In this document: positions 29,883 through 39,147 of the stretch, one piece after another
Numbering within the stretch: position 1 is the first letter of the stretch
Layout of the letters: the number at the start of each line of letters is the position of its first letter
Origin: Halomonas alkaliantarctica
GTDB lineage: Bacteria; Pseudomonadota; Gammaproteobacteria; Pseudomonadales; Halomonadaceae
NCBI RefSeq assembly: GCF_029854215.1
Contig: NZ_CP122961.1
Span: 3,348,001-3,412,000 of the forward strand
Reading direction: 5' to 3'
DNA: 64,000 nucleotides
Notes under the pieces: generated by a model
Told to the model about the DNA's origin: nothing
Seen by the model: the letters and a program-made list of their open reading frames with translations, nothing else
Databases searched by the model: none
Program-made: the position numbers and the translations under genes

Positions 29883-32072
29883 ATGGACGAGCAAGTTTCA
29901 GATTCCTTACCATTATCGTCTACTGATCACACCAGCAGCGACGGTGATATGCCGCTACGGATCAACCGCACCCCGACCGGCGTTCAAGCACGTGAAGCGC
30001 TGCCTGAAACCGACCTCGACGATACCCAGCTCTACTTCAACCGGGAGCTGTCGCATCTGCAGTTCAATATTCGTGTATTGGAGCAGGCGTTAGACGACGC
30101 CCACCCGCTGCTTAACCGGTTAATGTTCCTGCTGATTTTCTCCTCCAACATGGACGAGTTTTTCGAGATTCGCGTGGCGGGCTTAAAGCATCAAATTGCC
30201 CTGGGCGACGACACCACCGCCGCCGATGGCCGCCTGCCCAAAGCGGTGCTGGCCGAGATATCGCAGCTTGCACACGCGCAAATTGACCGCCAATATCAGA
30301 TACTCAATGACACTTTGTTACCCGCGCTGGAAACCCATGGGCTGCGTTTTCGTCGCCGCGATCAGTGGACCGGTAAGCAGAAAGCCTGGGTTAAGGCATT
30401 TTTCGATAACGAAATCATGCCGGTCATCAGCCCGATCGGCCTCGACCCCTCGCACCCCTTCCCGCGGCTGGTGAATAAAAGCCTCAACTTTATTGTTGAG
30501 CTGGAAGGCAAAGATGCCTTTGGTCGCGCTGGGGGCATGGCGATTCTTCCCGCACCGCGCTCGCTGCCGCGCCTGATGGCACTGCCCAAGGAGCTGTGCG
30601 AAGAGGGTTTCTCGGAGTATGTTTTCCTCTCATCTATGATTCATGCCCACGCCGAGGAGCTATTTCCCGGCATGAGTGTGCGCGGCTGCTACCAATTCCG
30701 GCTGACTCGCAACGCGGATATGAGCGTTGACCCAGAGGAGGTTTCGGACCTGGCCTCTGCGCTGCGCGGCGAGCTGCTGGCACGCCGCTACGGCAGTGGG
30801 GTGCGCCTGGAAGTCGCCGACAGCTGCCCGGATGACTTGACCAGCTTTTTGCTGCGCCAGTTTGAGCTTGAGAGCGACGACTTGTATCGCGTCAAAGGGC
30901 CCGTCAACTTGACCCGTATGATGTCGGTGCTGGGTGATGTGGATCGTCCCGAACTGCTCTATCGGCCGTTCACCCCCAGCATTCCCAAAGCGCTTAAATC
31001 GGGTAGTTTGTTTGACGCCATCGCCAAGAACGACATTCTACTCCATCACCCCTTTCAGTCGTTTACGCCGATTGAAGACCTGCTGCGCGAGGCCGCCCGG
31101 GATCCCAATGTACTGGCGGTGAAACAGACCCTTTACCGAACGGGCGCAGATTCGGCCATCGTCAGTGCGTTGGTTGAAGCAGCCAGCCAGGGTAAAGAAG
31201 TCACGGTGGTCATTGAGCTGCGCGCGCGCTTTGATGAAGCTGATAACCTACAGCTGGCTTCTCGATTGCAGGAAGCCGGGGCAATCGTTGTCTACGGTAT
31301 TATGGCGTACAAAACTCACGCCAAAATGCTGCACATCGTGCGGCGTGAAAAGGGCGAGCTGTGCTACTACGCGCACCTGGGCACCGGTAACTATCACTCT
31401 AAAACCGCCAAGCTTTACACCGACTACAGCCTGCTGACTGCCAACAAAGCGCTGTGTGCCGATGTGCATAAAGTGTTTCAACAGCTATCGGGGATGGGCC
31501 GGGCTCGCAAAATCGACACGCTATTGCACGCGCCGTTCACCTTACACGAGCGGCTGGTGGCAATGATTGAGCGCGAGGCGCAGATAGCGCGCAAGGGCAA
31601 GCGCGGGCATATCATCATTAAGTGCAACTCGTTAACCGAGCCCAAGCTTATCAAGGCGCTCTACCGGGCCTCACAGGCAGGCGTAGAGTGCGATTTGATT
31701 ATTCGCGGTATGTGCTGCTTGAAGCCCGGCGTACCGGGGGTTTCCGACAATATTCGCGTGCGCTCGATTATTGGTCGTTTGCTGGAGCATACCCGGGTAT
31801 TCCACTTCCACAACGATGGCAAGTCGGAGACCTGGTGCTCTAGCGCCGACTTTATGTCGCGCAATATGTTCCACCGCGTGGAGACCTGCTTCCCGCTGCT
31901 GGACAAGAAGCTCGCCACCCGAGTGCGTAAAGACCTAGAGACCTACCTGGTGGATAACTGCCAGAGCTGGCTGCTCCAGACCGACGGCAGCTACCGGCTC
32001 CAGGATCCGGGTGACAGCGATGCCATCAGCGCCCAGGAAACCCTGCTCTATGCCTATGCATCGAAAAGCTAG
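29883..32072 (+). CDS. ppk1: Polyphosphate kinase 1
   Basis: PPK1 reversibly makes polyphosphate from ATP. The 729-residue protein has the N-terminal helical domain (YFNRELSHLQFNIRVLEQA), the head domain, and the two C-terminal phospholipase-D-like domains. The autophosphorylated and second catalytic histidines are seen as His479 in KTHAKML and His498 in YAHLGTGNYHSKTA, at the same 19-residue spacing as in E. coli PPK1. Also present are VKQTLYRTG and LRARFDEADNLQLASRL. The N-terminus has about 45 extra polar residues before the first conserved block, longer than in E. coli. The ATG at 29883 has GGGGAG upstream. The gene is followed by a terminator shared with metE; ppx is not adjacent. Confidence 0.96.
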   Translation: MDEQVSDSLPLSSTDHTSSDGDMPLRINRTPTGVQAREALPETDLDDTQLYFNRELSHLQFNIRVLEQALDDAHPLLNRLMFLLIFSSNMDEFFEIRVAGLKHQIALGDDTTAADGRLPKAVLAEISQLAHAQIDRQYQILNDTLLPALETHGLRFRRRDQWTGKQKAWVKAFFDNEIMPVISPIGLDPSHPFPRLVNKSLNFIVELEGKDAFGRAGGMAILPAPRSLPRLMALPKELCEEGFSEYVFLSSMIHAHAEELFPGMSVRGCYQFRLTRNADMSVDPEEVSDLASALRGELLARRYGSGVRLEVADSCPDDLTSFLLRQFELESDDLYRVKGPVNLTRMMSVLGDVDRPELLYRPFTPSIPKALKSGSLFDAIAKNDILLHHPFQSFTPIEDLLREAARDPNVLAVKQTLYRTGADSAIVSALVEAASQGKEVTVVIELRARFDEADNLQLASRLQEAGAIVVYGIMAYKTHAKMLHIVRREKGELCYYAHLGTGNYHSKTAKLYTDYSLLTANKALCADVHKVFQQLSGMGRARKIDTLLHAPFTLHERLVAMIEREAQIARKGKRGHIIIKCNSLTEPKLIKALYRASQAGVECDLIIRGMCCLKPGVPGVSDNIRVRSIIGRLLEHTRVFHFHNDGKSETWCSSADFMSRNMFHRVETCFPLLDKKLATRVRKDLETYLVDNCQSWLLQTDGSYRLQDPGDSDAISAQETLLYAYASKS

Positions 32073-32095
32073 TCTTCTGCATTAGCTCTCCTATT

Positions 32096-32124
32096 AAAAA
32101 CCCGCTGCTTAAGGCAGCGGGTTT
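32096..32124. terminator. Terminator between convergent ppk1 and metE
   Basis: An 11-bp stem, AAACCCGCTGC with loop TTAAG and its complement, lies between the two convergent genes. The minus strand runs into TTTTTAAT, so it suits metE best; the plus side has GTTTGATT. Confidence 0.85.
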
Positions 32125-32143
32125 GATTCGGAACTGTCACCGT

Positions 32144-34441
32144 TTATGCATAGCGTTGGCGTAACACCTTAGCGGCTTCCACCATATTGGCCAGCGCTGG
32201 CTCCACTTCCGCCCAACCGCGGGTTTTTAGGCCACAGTCCGGGTTTACCCACAGCCGTTCGGCGGGGATTTTTTCCAGGGCTTTTTCGATCAAATCGACC
32301 ATCCAGCTCACTTCGGGAATATTCGGGGTATGGATATCGTAAACCCCTGGGCCGATTTCGTTGGGATAAGCGAAGTCCTGGAAGGCGTCCAGCAGTTGCA
32401 TATCCGAGCGGGATGTTTCAATGGTGATCACATCGGCATCCAGTGCAGCAATCGCACCAATGATGTCGTTGAACTCCGAGTAGCACATATGGGTATGAAT
32501 CTGAGTGGCATTGCCAACGCCTGCGGCGCTAAGCTGGAAACTCTCTACCGCCCAATCAAGGTATGCCTGCCACTCATGTTGGCGCAGCGGTAATCCTTCG
32601 CGCAACGCTGGCTCATCGATTTGAATAATGTTGATCCCAGCTTTTTCCAGATCCAGCACTTCATCGCGCAGCGCTAGAGCAATCTGGCGGCAGGTGGTTT
32701 CCCGCGGCTGATCATCGCGCACAAACGACCACTGCAGAATCGTCACCGGGCCGGTCAGCATGCCCTTCATGGGTTTGTCGGTCAGGGTTTGAGCATATTC
32801 GCTCCAACGCACCGTCATCGGTGCCGGGCGCGATACATCACCAAAAATGACCGGTGGCTTTACGCAGCGTGAGCCGTAGCTCTGCACCCAGCCAAACCGA
32901 GTAAAGGCAAAGCCTTCAAGCTGCTCGCCAAAGTACTCCACCATGTCATTACGTTCGGCTTCGCCGTGAACGAGCACATCGATATCCAGCGCATGCTGAC
33001 GCTCAACTGCATAGGCGATCTCGGCCTGCATGCGGGCTTCATAGTCGGCCAACGCCAACTCACCGGCCTTAAAAGCACGCCGGGCGGCACGAATCTTATC
33101 GGTTTGTGGGAAAGAACCAATCGTCGTCGTGGGGAATAGCGGCAGCTTAAGGGCGCGCCGTTGCGCTTCAGCTCGCGCGTTGTAGGGCGCCTGGCGCTGG
33201 CTATCAGCAGGGCGAACCGCCGCCAAACGCTCACTGACCACTGCTTGGTGAATACGCGTTGATTCACGCCGGGCATCCAGCGCCCGAGTGGCCTGATCCA
33301 GGCGCTGCTCGTCGGCGCGGGTGGCGCGGTTATCGATCAAGCGCGCCAAAGTGACCACCTCGTCAAGCTTCTGCCGCGCGAAGGCCAGCCAACTGATTAG
33401 CTCATCACCCAGCGCCGTCTCCTGCTCCAAATCCACCGGCACATGCAGCAGCGAGCAACTCGGCGCTAACCAAAGCCGCTGACCCAGACGCACTTTTAAT
33501 GGCAGCAGGCGTTCCCGCAAGGCAGCCAAATCGGTCCGCCAGATATTACGGCCATCGACAAAACCGACTGATAGCACCTGATGGGGACCAAGGCGGTCAA
33601 TCACACTCTCGACTTGCTGCGGTGCGCGCACGGCATCAATGTGCAAACCCGCCACGGGCAGGCGGGTCGCCAGCGAAAGGTTGTCGCCCAAGCCGCCGAA
33701 GTAAGTGGCTAGCAATAACTTTAGCGGCGCAGACTGAAGGCGGTGATAAGCCCGCTCATAGGCCTGCTGCCATGCCAGCGGCAGATCCTGCACCAGCGCA
33801 GGTTCGTCCAGTTGCACCCACTCGATGCCTTGGGTAGCAAGCCGCGCTAATATTTCGCCATACACGTTGAGTACGCTGTCGAGCAGCGTCAGGCGATCAA
33901 AATCACGGCCCTTGGTTTTGCCAAGCCATAGCCAGGTTAGTGGCCCCGTCAGCGTTATTTTCGGGGTAAAACCTGAGCGTAACGCTTCATCCACTTCGTC
34001 AAACAGGCGGTTGGAAGCCAGGGTAAACGTTTGACCTTCGTGCAGTTCGGGGACGAGGTAATGATAGTTGGTATCGAAATACTTGGTCATTTCACAGGCC
34101 GCAGTGGGCGCCCCGCTGGGCGCTCTACCCCGGGCCATACGAAAGGTAGTGTCAAGGTCGATATCGCCACCAGCGACCTCTGCCTGGGCGTTAAAACGTA
34201 GAGGTACCGCCCCCAGCATCACCGAAACATTCAGCACTTGATCGTAAAACGCGAAATCGCCCACGCTAACGAAATCCAGACCCGCGTCCTGCTGCGCCTG
34301 CCAGTGGCGCAAACGCAGCTCACGGCCAGTGCTTTCCAGCTCGCTACGCGAACACTCGCCTTTCCAGTACGCCTCAGTGGCTTTCTTTAGCTCGCGCTGA
34401 GCACCAATGCGGGGATAGCCGAGAATATGAGAAACTGTCAT
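32144..34441 (-). CDS. metE: Cobalamin-independent methionine synthase
   Basis: MetE transfers the methyl of 5-methyltetrahydropteroyltriglutamate to homocysteine without B12. The 765-residue product shows the N-terminal domain ([23 protein letters not shown] region, GAVPLRF). The catalytic C-terminal barrel has [31 protein letters not shown] and [13 protein letters not shown]. The zinc ligands are His and Cys in THMCYS, the downstream Glu, and Cys in NPDCGLKTR. The ATG at 34441 is used; the longer frame to 34489 would cover the metE-metR control region. There is no cobalamin riboswitch-sized leader. It is divergent from metR, the usual activator pairing. Confidence 0.97.
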   Translation of the reverse strand: MTVSHILGYPRIGAQRELKKATEAYWKGECSRSELESTGRELRLRHWQAQQDAGLDFVSVGDFAFYDQVLNVSVMLGAVPLRFNAQAEVAGGDIDLDTTFRMARGRAPSGAPTAACEMTKYFDTNYHYLVPELHEGQTFTLASNRLFDEVDEALRSGFTPKITLTGPLTWLWLGKTKGRDFDRLTLLDSVLNVYGEILARLATQGIEWVQLDEPALVQDLPLAWQQAYERAYHRLQSAPLKLLLATYFGGLGDNLSLATRLPVAGLHIDAVRAPQQVESVIDRLGPHQVLSVGFVDGRNIWRTDLAALRERLLPLKVRLGQRLWLAPSCSLLHVPVDLEQETALGDELISWLAFARQKLDEVVTLARLIDNRATRADEQRLDQATRALDARRESTRIHQAVVSERLAAVRPADSQRQAPYNARAEAQRRALKLPLFPTTTIGSFPQTDKIRAARRAFKAGELALADYEARMQAEIAYAVERQHALDIDVLVHGEAERNDMVEYFGEQLEGFAFTRFGWVQSYGSRCVKPPVIFGDVSRPAPMTVRWSEYAQTLTDKPMKGMLTGPVTILQWSFVRDDQPRETTCRQIALALRDEVLDLEKAGINIIQIDEPALREGLPLRQHEWQAYLDWAVESFQLSAAGVGNATQIHTHMCYSEFNDIIGAIAALDADVITIETSRSDMQLLDAFQDFAYPNEIGPGVYDIHTPNIPEVSWMVDLIEKALEKIPAERLWVNPDCGLKTRGWAEVEPALANMVEAAKVLRQRYA

Positions 34442-34487
34442 GATGAAACCTACCAACGTGAATGAATTCACACAGTCTGGGCAGTGC

Positions 34488-34510
34488 ACCTTAGTGAATC
34501 AAACTAAAGT
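34488..34510. promoter_or_regulatory. LysR-type operator candidate between metE and metR
   Basis: ACCTTAGT and ACTAAAGT form 8-bp arms (one mismatch) around a 7-base centre, containing a T-N11-A core as in LysR-family sites. A second, weaker MetR-like half pattern (TGAA-N5-CTCA) lies at 34526-34538. The gap between metE and metR is 115 bases, so this site probably controls one or both. Confidence 0.55.
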
Positions 34511-34556
34511 TTCTAATAGCAAAGATGAAAAATACTCACAATGATTGAGCCACGAC

Positions 34557-35495
34557 ATGATTGAGCTACGACATCTACGCACGCTGCTGGCTCTGCGCGA
34601 AACCGGCTCTCTGGTCGATGCTGCCGATCGCGTGCATTTGACCCAATCGGCGCTTTCGCACCAGCTCAAGGATCTTGAGAGCCGGGTGGACAGCGCGCTT
34701 TTTGTGCGCAAAACCCGCCCGGTGGAATTTACCCACGCAGGCTTGCGGCTGCTCGCCCTGGCCGATCAGGTACTGCCTGAAGTACGCAAAGCGGAGCGGG
34801 ATCTGGCACGTTTGGCAGGCACCGAGCAGGGGCGTTTGCATATGGCCATCGAGTGCCACAGCTGTTTTCAGTGGCTGATGCCGACGGTGGATTATTTTCG
34901 CGACCATTGGCCAGCGGTAGAAATCGATATTCCCAGCGGTCACCACTTCGACCCGCTTCCGGCGCTTGCCCGTGAGCAGCTGGATCTGGTGATCACCGCC
35001 GACCCCCAACCCCTTGAGGGCATTCACTACGCGCCGCTGTTTCGCTATGAGGGGCTATTGGCCGTCGCGCGCCAGCATCCTTTTGCCGGCCGGGGGTATA
35101 TAGAGCCCCAGGCGTTGGCCGAGGAAACGTTGATTACCTACCCCGTTGAGCAGTCGCGGCTGGATATTTTCACTCAGTTTCTGCAACCGGCAAATGTGCG
35201 CCCTCGGGAGATTCGCACCGCCGAATTGACGATTATGATGATGCAACTGGTGGCCAGCGGACGCGGCGTCTGTTCGCTGCCCAACTGGGCACTCACCGAG
35301 TATTTAGAGCGCGATTACGTCAGCGCGGTGAAGCTAGGCGAGCATGGGGTATGGAGCACGCTGTATGCAGCGATTCGCGAAGAGACCCGCGAAGCGCCGT
35401 GGATGCAGGATTTTTTACGCACTGCGCGGGAGACTTCCTTTGCAGTGCTGTCGGGGGTTAAGCCGGCGGACCGCGACGCGGAACCAGCAACGTAA
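34557..35495 (+). CDS. metR: LysR-type activator MetR
   Basis: MetR activates metE and related genes with homocysteine as coeffector. The 312-residue product starts MIELRHLRTLLALRETGSL, a LysR winged helix with LTQSALSHQLKDLE as recognition helix. The effector domain contains the MetR-specific IECHSCFQWLMP, SGHHFDPLPAL and TYPVEQSRLDIFTQFLQPA. The start is the ATG at 34557, which aligns with the E. coli protein; the TTG at 34545 is a less likely alternative. Its 3' end overlaps the convergent sensor-kinase gene by 38 nt. It is divergent from metE. Confidence 0.94.
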   Translation: MIELRHLRTLLALRETGSLVDAADRVHLTQSALSHQLKDLESRVDSALFVRKTRPVEFTHAGLRLLALADQVLPEVRKAERDLARLAGTEQGRLHMAIECHSCFQWLMPTVDYFRDHWPAVEIDIPSGHHFDPLPALAREQLDLVITADPQPLEGIHYAPLFRYEGLLAVARQHPFAGRGYIEPQALAEETLITYPVEQSRLDIFTQFLQPANVRPREIRTAELTIMMMQLVASGRGVCSLPNWALTEYLERDYVSAVKLGEHGVWSTLYAAIREETREAPWMQDFLRTARETSFAVLSGVKPADRDAEPAT

Positions 35496-37053
35496 AGCGG
35501 GCACCGCCCAAAGTGGGGCTGGTATCGATAGTCACGCTGCCGCCGTGCCCGGCCATGATTTTCTGTACAATCGAAAGCCCTAACCCGTAGCCGCCAGAGC
35601 TGCGAGCGCGGCTGTCGTCCAACCGGGCAAACGGCTTGAAAATATCCGCCCGCGCTTCCGGCGGAATGCCGGGGCCGTCGTCTTCAACGTCTATACGCAC
35701 TAGGTTGGGCTCATCCCAGAGGTGAATCAGCACCTGGGACTTAGCATGGCGGCAGGCGTTGCCGACTAAATTCTGTACCGCACGCTGAAGATAGCGCGGC
35801 TCTGCAAACAACTCAATTTCAGGGCCAGGCGCAAGCGACAGCGTTAAGCCCTTATGCAGCGGCGATAGCGTATCAATCACCCGTTCCGCCATAGCCCGAC
35901 ACTCTACCAGCGCCGTTTCAAGCTCAGCGCCATTCACCGTTTCTCCACCTAGCCGTGCATAAGTGAGAATTTCATCGACTAATTCATCGAGCTCGGCAAT
36001 GTCCGCATCAATGCCCTGAAGCTGGCGGCGAATGGCGGGCTGGTCGGTCATATCCTCGACCATCTGCACGGCAAAGCGAATGCGCGCTACGGGGGTACGT
36101 AGTTCGTGGGAAACTGCCCGAATCATCTCTTGCTGACCACGCAGCAGGCTCTGCACTTGATTGGCCATACCGTTAAACGCCATGCCCAAGCGGCCTAAAA
36201 AGTCACCGCTCTCTACCTTCACACGGGTCTCCAGGCGGCCGCTGGCAATCCGCGTGGCGGCCAGCTCCAGTCGCGCCATGCGGGCTTCAATGCTGCGCAT
36301 AATCAAATAGATAATCAGGCTGAGAACAATCATCAGCCCAAGCAGGAGAGGTAGATGTAAATTTAGCGGAAGAGTGTCGCCGCGGGAAATAGGTCCCGCT
36401 TGCAGCCATTGTGACTCGCCTGGCAACTGATAGAGCAGGGTAATCGATAGCTTATCGGAGACTAGCAGAGTAATAACGTTACCGCTGGCCAGTTGGGCCT
36501 GCTGCTGAGCCGTTAACCCCACAGGCAACGCAGGCAAAAGCTGCAACGGCCAACTCCCTGTGCGCAGTTGGGCTATACGGGTATCTCGTTCTTCCGCAGG
36601 CACTGCCTCGAGCCAATCGCCGAGCAGCTTGATGCTGCCATGCCACTGGTGCTCGCTCCAATCATCAAGGCGCGCTTGTAGCAGCCACGTGTCGCTAGGT
36701 AGGCGCTGTTGCAATAACCAGGGGCTTTCGGCGACCAGTATTTTGCCCTGTTCAAGACGAGAGCGCTCAAAATAGCCCAACTCAGCCTCGCTGATGGGCC
36801 GCAGAGTCAGTTGCAAATCGAGCTGCTCTGAAAAACGCTCGAGCAAGGCATTTCGTTGTACTACCGGCGTGGCGTCTAACTGTCGCGTCATCAGCGACAT
36901 GGGTAGCGCAGCCAACTGCTCACGGTAATCTTCGCGACGCACCTGTTCGATAAAAGAGCGCCCTACTAACGCGATGATAAACACCACTAATAGCGCGATC
37001 CCCAGCAACACATAGAAGCGTAAAAACGAGCCGTTACTGAGCACCCGCCGCAT
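35458..37053 (-). CDS. rstB: RstB-like sensor histidine kinase
   Basis: This 531-residue membrane kinase has a first membrane span at about residues 14-33. A periplasmic sensor domain of roughly 220 residues follows, then a second span near residue 250 (LLLGLMIVLSLIIYLIM) and a HAMP segment. The HisKA domain has the phospho-acceptor in RAVSHELRTPVARIRFA. The HATPase_c domain has LVGNACRHA, DDGPGIPPEARADIF and GYGLGLSIVQKIMAGHGG. The response regulator just upstream is RstA-like, which supports RstB; the periplasmic signal is unknown. The ATG at 37053 has AGAGGG eight bases upstream; a TTG at 37077 would overlap the regulator stop. Its 3' end overlaps metR convergently. Confidence 0.82.
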   Translation of the reverse strand: MRRVLSNGSFLRFYVLLGIALLVVFIIALVGRSFIEQVRREDYREQLAALPMSLMTRQLDATPVVQRNALLERFSEQLDLQLTLRPISEAELGYFERSRLEQGKILVAESPWLLQQRLPSDTWLLQARLDDWSEHQWHGSIKLLGDWLEAVPAEERDTRIAQLRTGSWPLQLLPALPVGLTAQQQAQLASGNVITLLVSDKLSITLLYQLPGESQWLQAGPISRGDTLPLNLHLPLLLGLMIVLSLIIYLIMRSIEARMARLELAATRIASGRLETRVKVESGDFLGRLGMAFNGMANQVQSLLRGQQEMIRAVSHELRTPVARIRFAVQMVEDMTDQPAIRRQLQGIDADIAELDELVDEILTYARLGGETVNGAELETALVECRAMAERVIDTLSPLHKGLTLSLAPGPEIELFAEPRYLQRAVQNLVGNACRHAKSQVLIHLWDEPNLVRIDVEDDGPGIPPEARADIFKPFARLDDSRARSSGGYGLGLSIVQKIMAGHGGSVTIDTSPTLGGARFTLLVPRRGPPA

Positions 37054-37073
37054 GATGCCGTCCCTCTGAATAA

Positions 37074-37832
37074 TCAACTGTCTTTGACGAAGAGATAACC
37101 TTTGCTGCGCACGGTTTTGATCCGATGAGGCTGATTAGGATCATCGCCAATTTTGGGACGAATGCGTGACACGCGCACATCAATCGAGCGGTCTTGGCCG
37201 TCGTACTTAATGCCCCGTAAGTCGCTGAATATCTCTTCACGGGTGAGCACTCGACCTGCGTTACGACCCAGTAGCCAAAGTAGGTCGAACTCGGCGCTGG
37301 TTAAGTCAATACGCTCACCCGAGAGCCAGGCTTCACGAGTCGCGTTATCGATCTCCAGGTTTTCGAAACGCAGCCGCATCTCGCCGTCAGGGGCTGGCCC
37401 GTCGGCGCGACGCAAGAGCGCGCGCATGCGCGCCAGCAGCACCCGCGGCTGTACCGGCTTCGGCACGTAGTCGTCGGCACCCATTTCGAGACCCAAGACC
37501 TGATCAAGATCGTCGGTGCGTGCGGTCAGCATCATAATCGGACCTGCAAAATTGGGTCTAACGCGGCGACAGATCGCTAGGCCGTCCTCTCCTGGCAGCA
37601 TTAAGTCTAAAATCACCAGATCAGGCTGCAGCGTTAAAATGCGGTCGACACCTTTAGCGCCGTCGGCTTCCAGCGTTACTTGGAAGCCGTTTGCTTCCAA
37701 GTAATCACGGGTAAGCTCAGCCAGACGCTGGTCATCTTCGATGATCAAGACATGGTCTTGATCCGGGTAGTCAGGCATCACAGACTCTTGGGATTCAAGC
37801 GCCTGAAATTGCTGTTCCAAATGATCTACCAT
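37074..37832 (-). CDS. rstA: RstA-like OmpR-family response regulator
   Basis: The receiver domain (about residues 25-140) has the acidic pair IIEDDQ, the phospho-acceptor in LVILDLMLPGEDG, the Thr in MMLTART and the Lys in VPKPVQP. The C-terminal winged helix has DLTSAEFDLLWLLGRNAGRVLTREEI. It also has LRGIKYDGQDRSIDVRVSRIRPKI, which is RstA-like, and ends with IKTVRSKGYLFVKDS. Length is 252 residues from the outer ATG. An inner ATG at 37778 has AAGAG at normal spacing and would give 234 residues, closer to the usual size, so the start is unsettled. It is the first gene of the pair; the kinase gene begins 20 bases past its stop. Confidence 0.83.
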   Translation of the reverse strand: MVDHLEQQFQALESQESVMPDYPDQDHVLIIEDDQRLAELTRDYLEANGFQVTLEADGAKGVDRILTLQPDLVILDLMLPGEDGLAICRRVRPNFAGPIMMLTARTDDLDQVLGLEMGADDYVPKPVQPRVLLARMRALLRRADGPAPDGEMRLRFENLEIDNATREAWLSGERIDLTSAEFDLLWLLGRNAGRVLTREEIFSDLRGIKYDGQDRSIDVRVSRIRPKIGDDPNQPHRIKTVRSKGYLFVKDS

Positions 37833-38061
37833 CCTCTTTATACACTCCGCTTAGGCTGTTTATTTTTCACCCGCTCACCCGACAACAACGCAGGCGCCCC
37901 ATTACTGGCACTCAGGATAACTCAAAACCGTCAAAACACCCGCCTCTGTCGTTACAATTGTACGTATCGGCTGGTGGGTATGGCCGGATACTTGATTCTT
38001 CCTCAAGCAAGGTCTAATGTGTAAGCGCTAACTGTCGACAATTTGACAGGAGGAGACTGCC

Positions 38062-38202
38062 ATGGGAAGTAGCAAAACGAAAAGTGTTATTAAACGTGTT
38101 TACGTTCCAGCCCAAGTGCGCGACCTGCCCAATGGGGAGAAGTTAAAAATCCCGGGGCATTATAAGTCGCCACCCGGGGAAGGAAACGACGCCATTGAGT
38201 AA
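38062..38202 (+). CDS. 46-residue orphan protein with strong expression signals
   Basis: I do not recognise a family. The product starts MGSSKTKSVIKRVYVPAQVR, is basic in its first half, and continues with a Pro/Gly-rich segment (LPNGEKLKIPGHYKSPPGEG) and an acidic end (NDAIE). There is no signal peptide or membrane span, so a soluble cytosolic protein is expected. Support for a real gene is the near-perfect AGGAGGAG six bases before the ATG. A strong rho-independent terminator begins 33 bases after the stop. It is divergent from the RstA-like gene with a 229-base gap that could hold promoters for both. The role is unknown. Confidence 0.7.
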   Translation: MGSSKTKSVIKRVYVPAQVRDLPNGEKLKIPGHYKSPPGEGNDAIE

Positions 38203-38235
38203 TATATTATTGAGTAGCTATCGCTAAAGCATATC

Positions 38236-38269
38236 AAAAAGGCAGACCATCAGTGGTCTGCCTTTTTTT
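38236..38269 (+). terminator. Rho-independent terminator of the 46-residue gene
   Basis: A 14-bp stem, AAAAAGGCAGACCA with loop TCAG and its complement, runs into a tract of T's. The strength and position suggest that the small upstream gene is a separate, well-expressed unit. Confidence 0.92.
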
Positions 38270-38271
38270 CT

Positions 38272-38316
38272 CAACTACTTTTTTACAACTACTTTTTTAC
38301 AACTAATTTTTTTTTA
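38272..38316. repeat. AT-rich 14-bp tandem repeat
   Basis: CAACTACTTTTTTA occurs twice exactly at 38272-38285 and 38286-38299, followed by a degenerate third unit with a longer T run. It lies between the terminator and the convergent small membrane gene. It has no coding role that I can see and may be a slippage-prone tract. Confidence 0.8.
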
Positions 38317-38359
38317 CTACACGTTTTGACGCGGTTGCACGGGGCGTGCTTTTCAGCGG

Positions 38360-38539
38360 CTAGCCTTTGGGTCCAAACAGGAACCAAGCGATTAAGCCGA
38401 CTAGCGGGAAAAACAGCAGCACCAGTATCCATATCAGCTTAGCAAAACCACCTGCGCCGCTTTTGGCCACCTTAACAATGGCCCAAATTACGATAATAAG
38501 CCAAATTAGCCCTAATAAACCACCTACTTCAATGCCCAT
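38360..38539 (-). CDS. Small PLDc_N-type two-span membrane protein
   Basis: The 59-residue product has two hydrophobic spans, GLLGLIWLIIVIWAIVKVAKSG and KLIWILVLLFFPLVGLIAWFLFGPKG. This is the arrangement of the PLDc_N domain (phospholipase D nuclease N-terminal family), found alone in many short membrane proteins. The FPLVGLIAWFLFGP ending is typical. No enzyme residues are present. The ATG at 38539 has AAGGAG five bases before it, which is strong support for a real gene. The role is unknown; it should reside in the inner membrane. Confidence 0.87.
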   Translation of the reverse strand: MGIEVGGLLGLIWLIIVIWAIVKVAKSGAGGFAKLIWILVLLFFPLVGLIAWFLFGPKG

Positions 38540-38611
38540 AGCAACTCCTTAGCGTGTTGGCACTCGTATTAATTTAGACAATCATTTCAATGGCACATTC
38601 ACAAGCTGAAC

Positions 38612-39139
38612 TCACTGCTCGGGAAGACTCAACACCATTTCACCCGACTGCATTTCAATCGACAATAAATTTAGAAAGCTCATGCCGAGTAGCACAGTGT
38701 CGCGCTCCATGCCGGGGCTGATTGACCCCTGAACATTCTGCACTTTAAGTCCGCCCAGCGAAACCTCATCAAGTTCGGTTAAGGCACCTTCGACTCGGCC
38801 ATTGGCGGTATTGAACCAAGCGCTGCGCCCAGGTTTCAAACCAATCTCGTTGGCTAAATCGGCCGGTATCGCCACGTAAGTGGCGCCAGTGTCGAGCAAA
38901 AAGGTCACCGGCGTGCCATTGATACGCCCTGGCGCTTCAAAGTGCCCGGCACGGTTACGCTTTAAGGTAACCGGCTCACCTGCAGGTAGTGTATACACAA
39001 TATTAGCGTTGGGGCGCATCATGTTTTCAAGGCCACCGTGAATCCACCAAGTGCCCACCGCCATTAGCAGGATCCAAAACAGCAGCATCATAACAATGCC
39101 ACCACGCTGTGCTGTTTGACCTGCCAGATGCGTTGCCAT
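38612..39139 (-). CDS. Membrane-anchored retropepsin-like aspartic protease
   Basis: The 175-residue protein has one N-terminal hydrophobic span (about residues 16-34, MMLLFWILLMAVGTWWIHGG). The aspartic protease fold carries the single active-site motif VTFLLDTGATYVAIP. The flap-like and second-half features are LDEVSLGGLKVQNVQGSI and LLGMSFLNLLSIEM. One DTGA motif per chain implies a homodimer, as in retropepsin-like bacterial families. Substrates are unknown; the catalytic domain would face the periplasm. The ATG at 39139 has GAGG six bases upstream, better than the GTG at 39151. It lies 8 bases past the permease stop and is probably its operon partner. Confidence 0.85.
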   Translation of the reverse strand: MATHLAGQTAQRGGIVMMLLFWILLMAVGTWWIHGGLENMMRPNANIVYTLPAGEPVTLKRNRAGHFEAPGRINGTPVTFLLDTGATYVAIPADLANEIGLKPGRSAWFNTANGRVEGALTELDEVSLGGLKVQNVQGSISPGMERDTVLLGMSFLNLLSIEMQSGEMVLSLPEQ

Positions 39140-39147
39140 ACTCCACC

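Noticed and set aside
38367..38552. 61-codon frame on the plus strand
   Set aside because: It is antisense to the PLDc_N-type small membrane gene, which has a far better ribosome-binding site and a recognisable domain.
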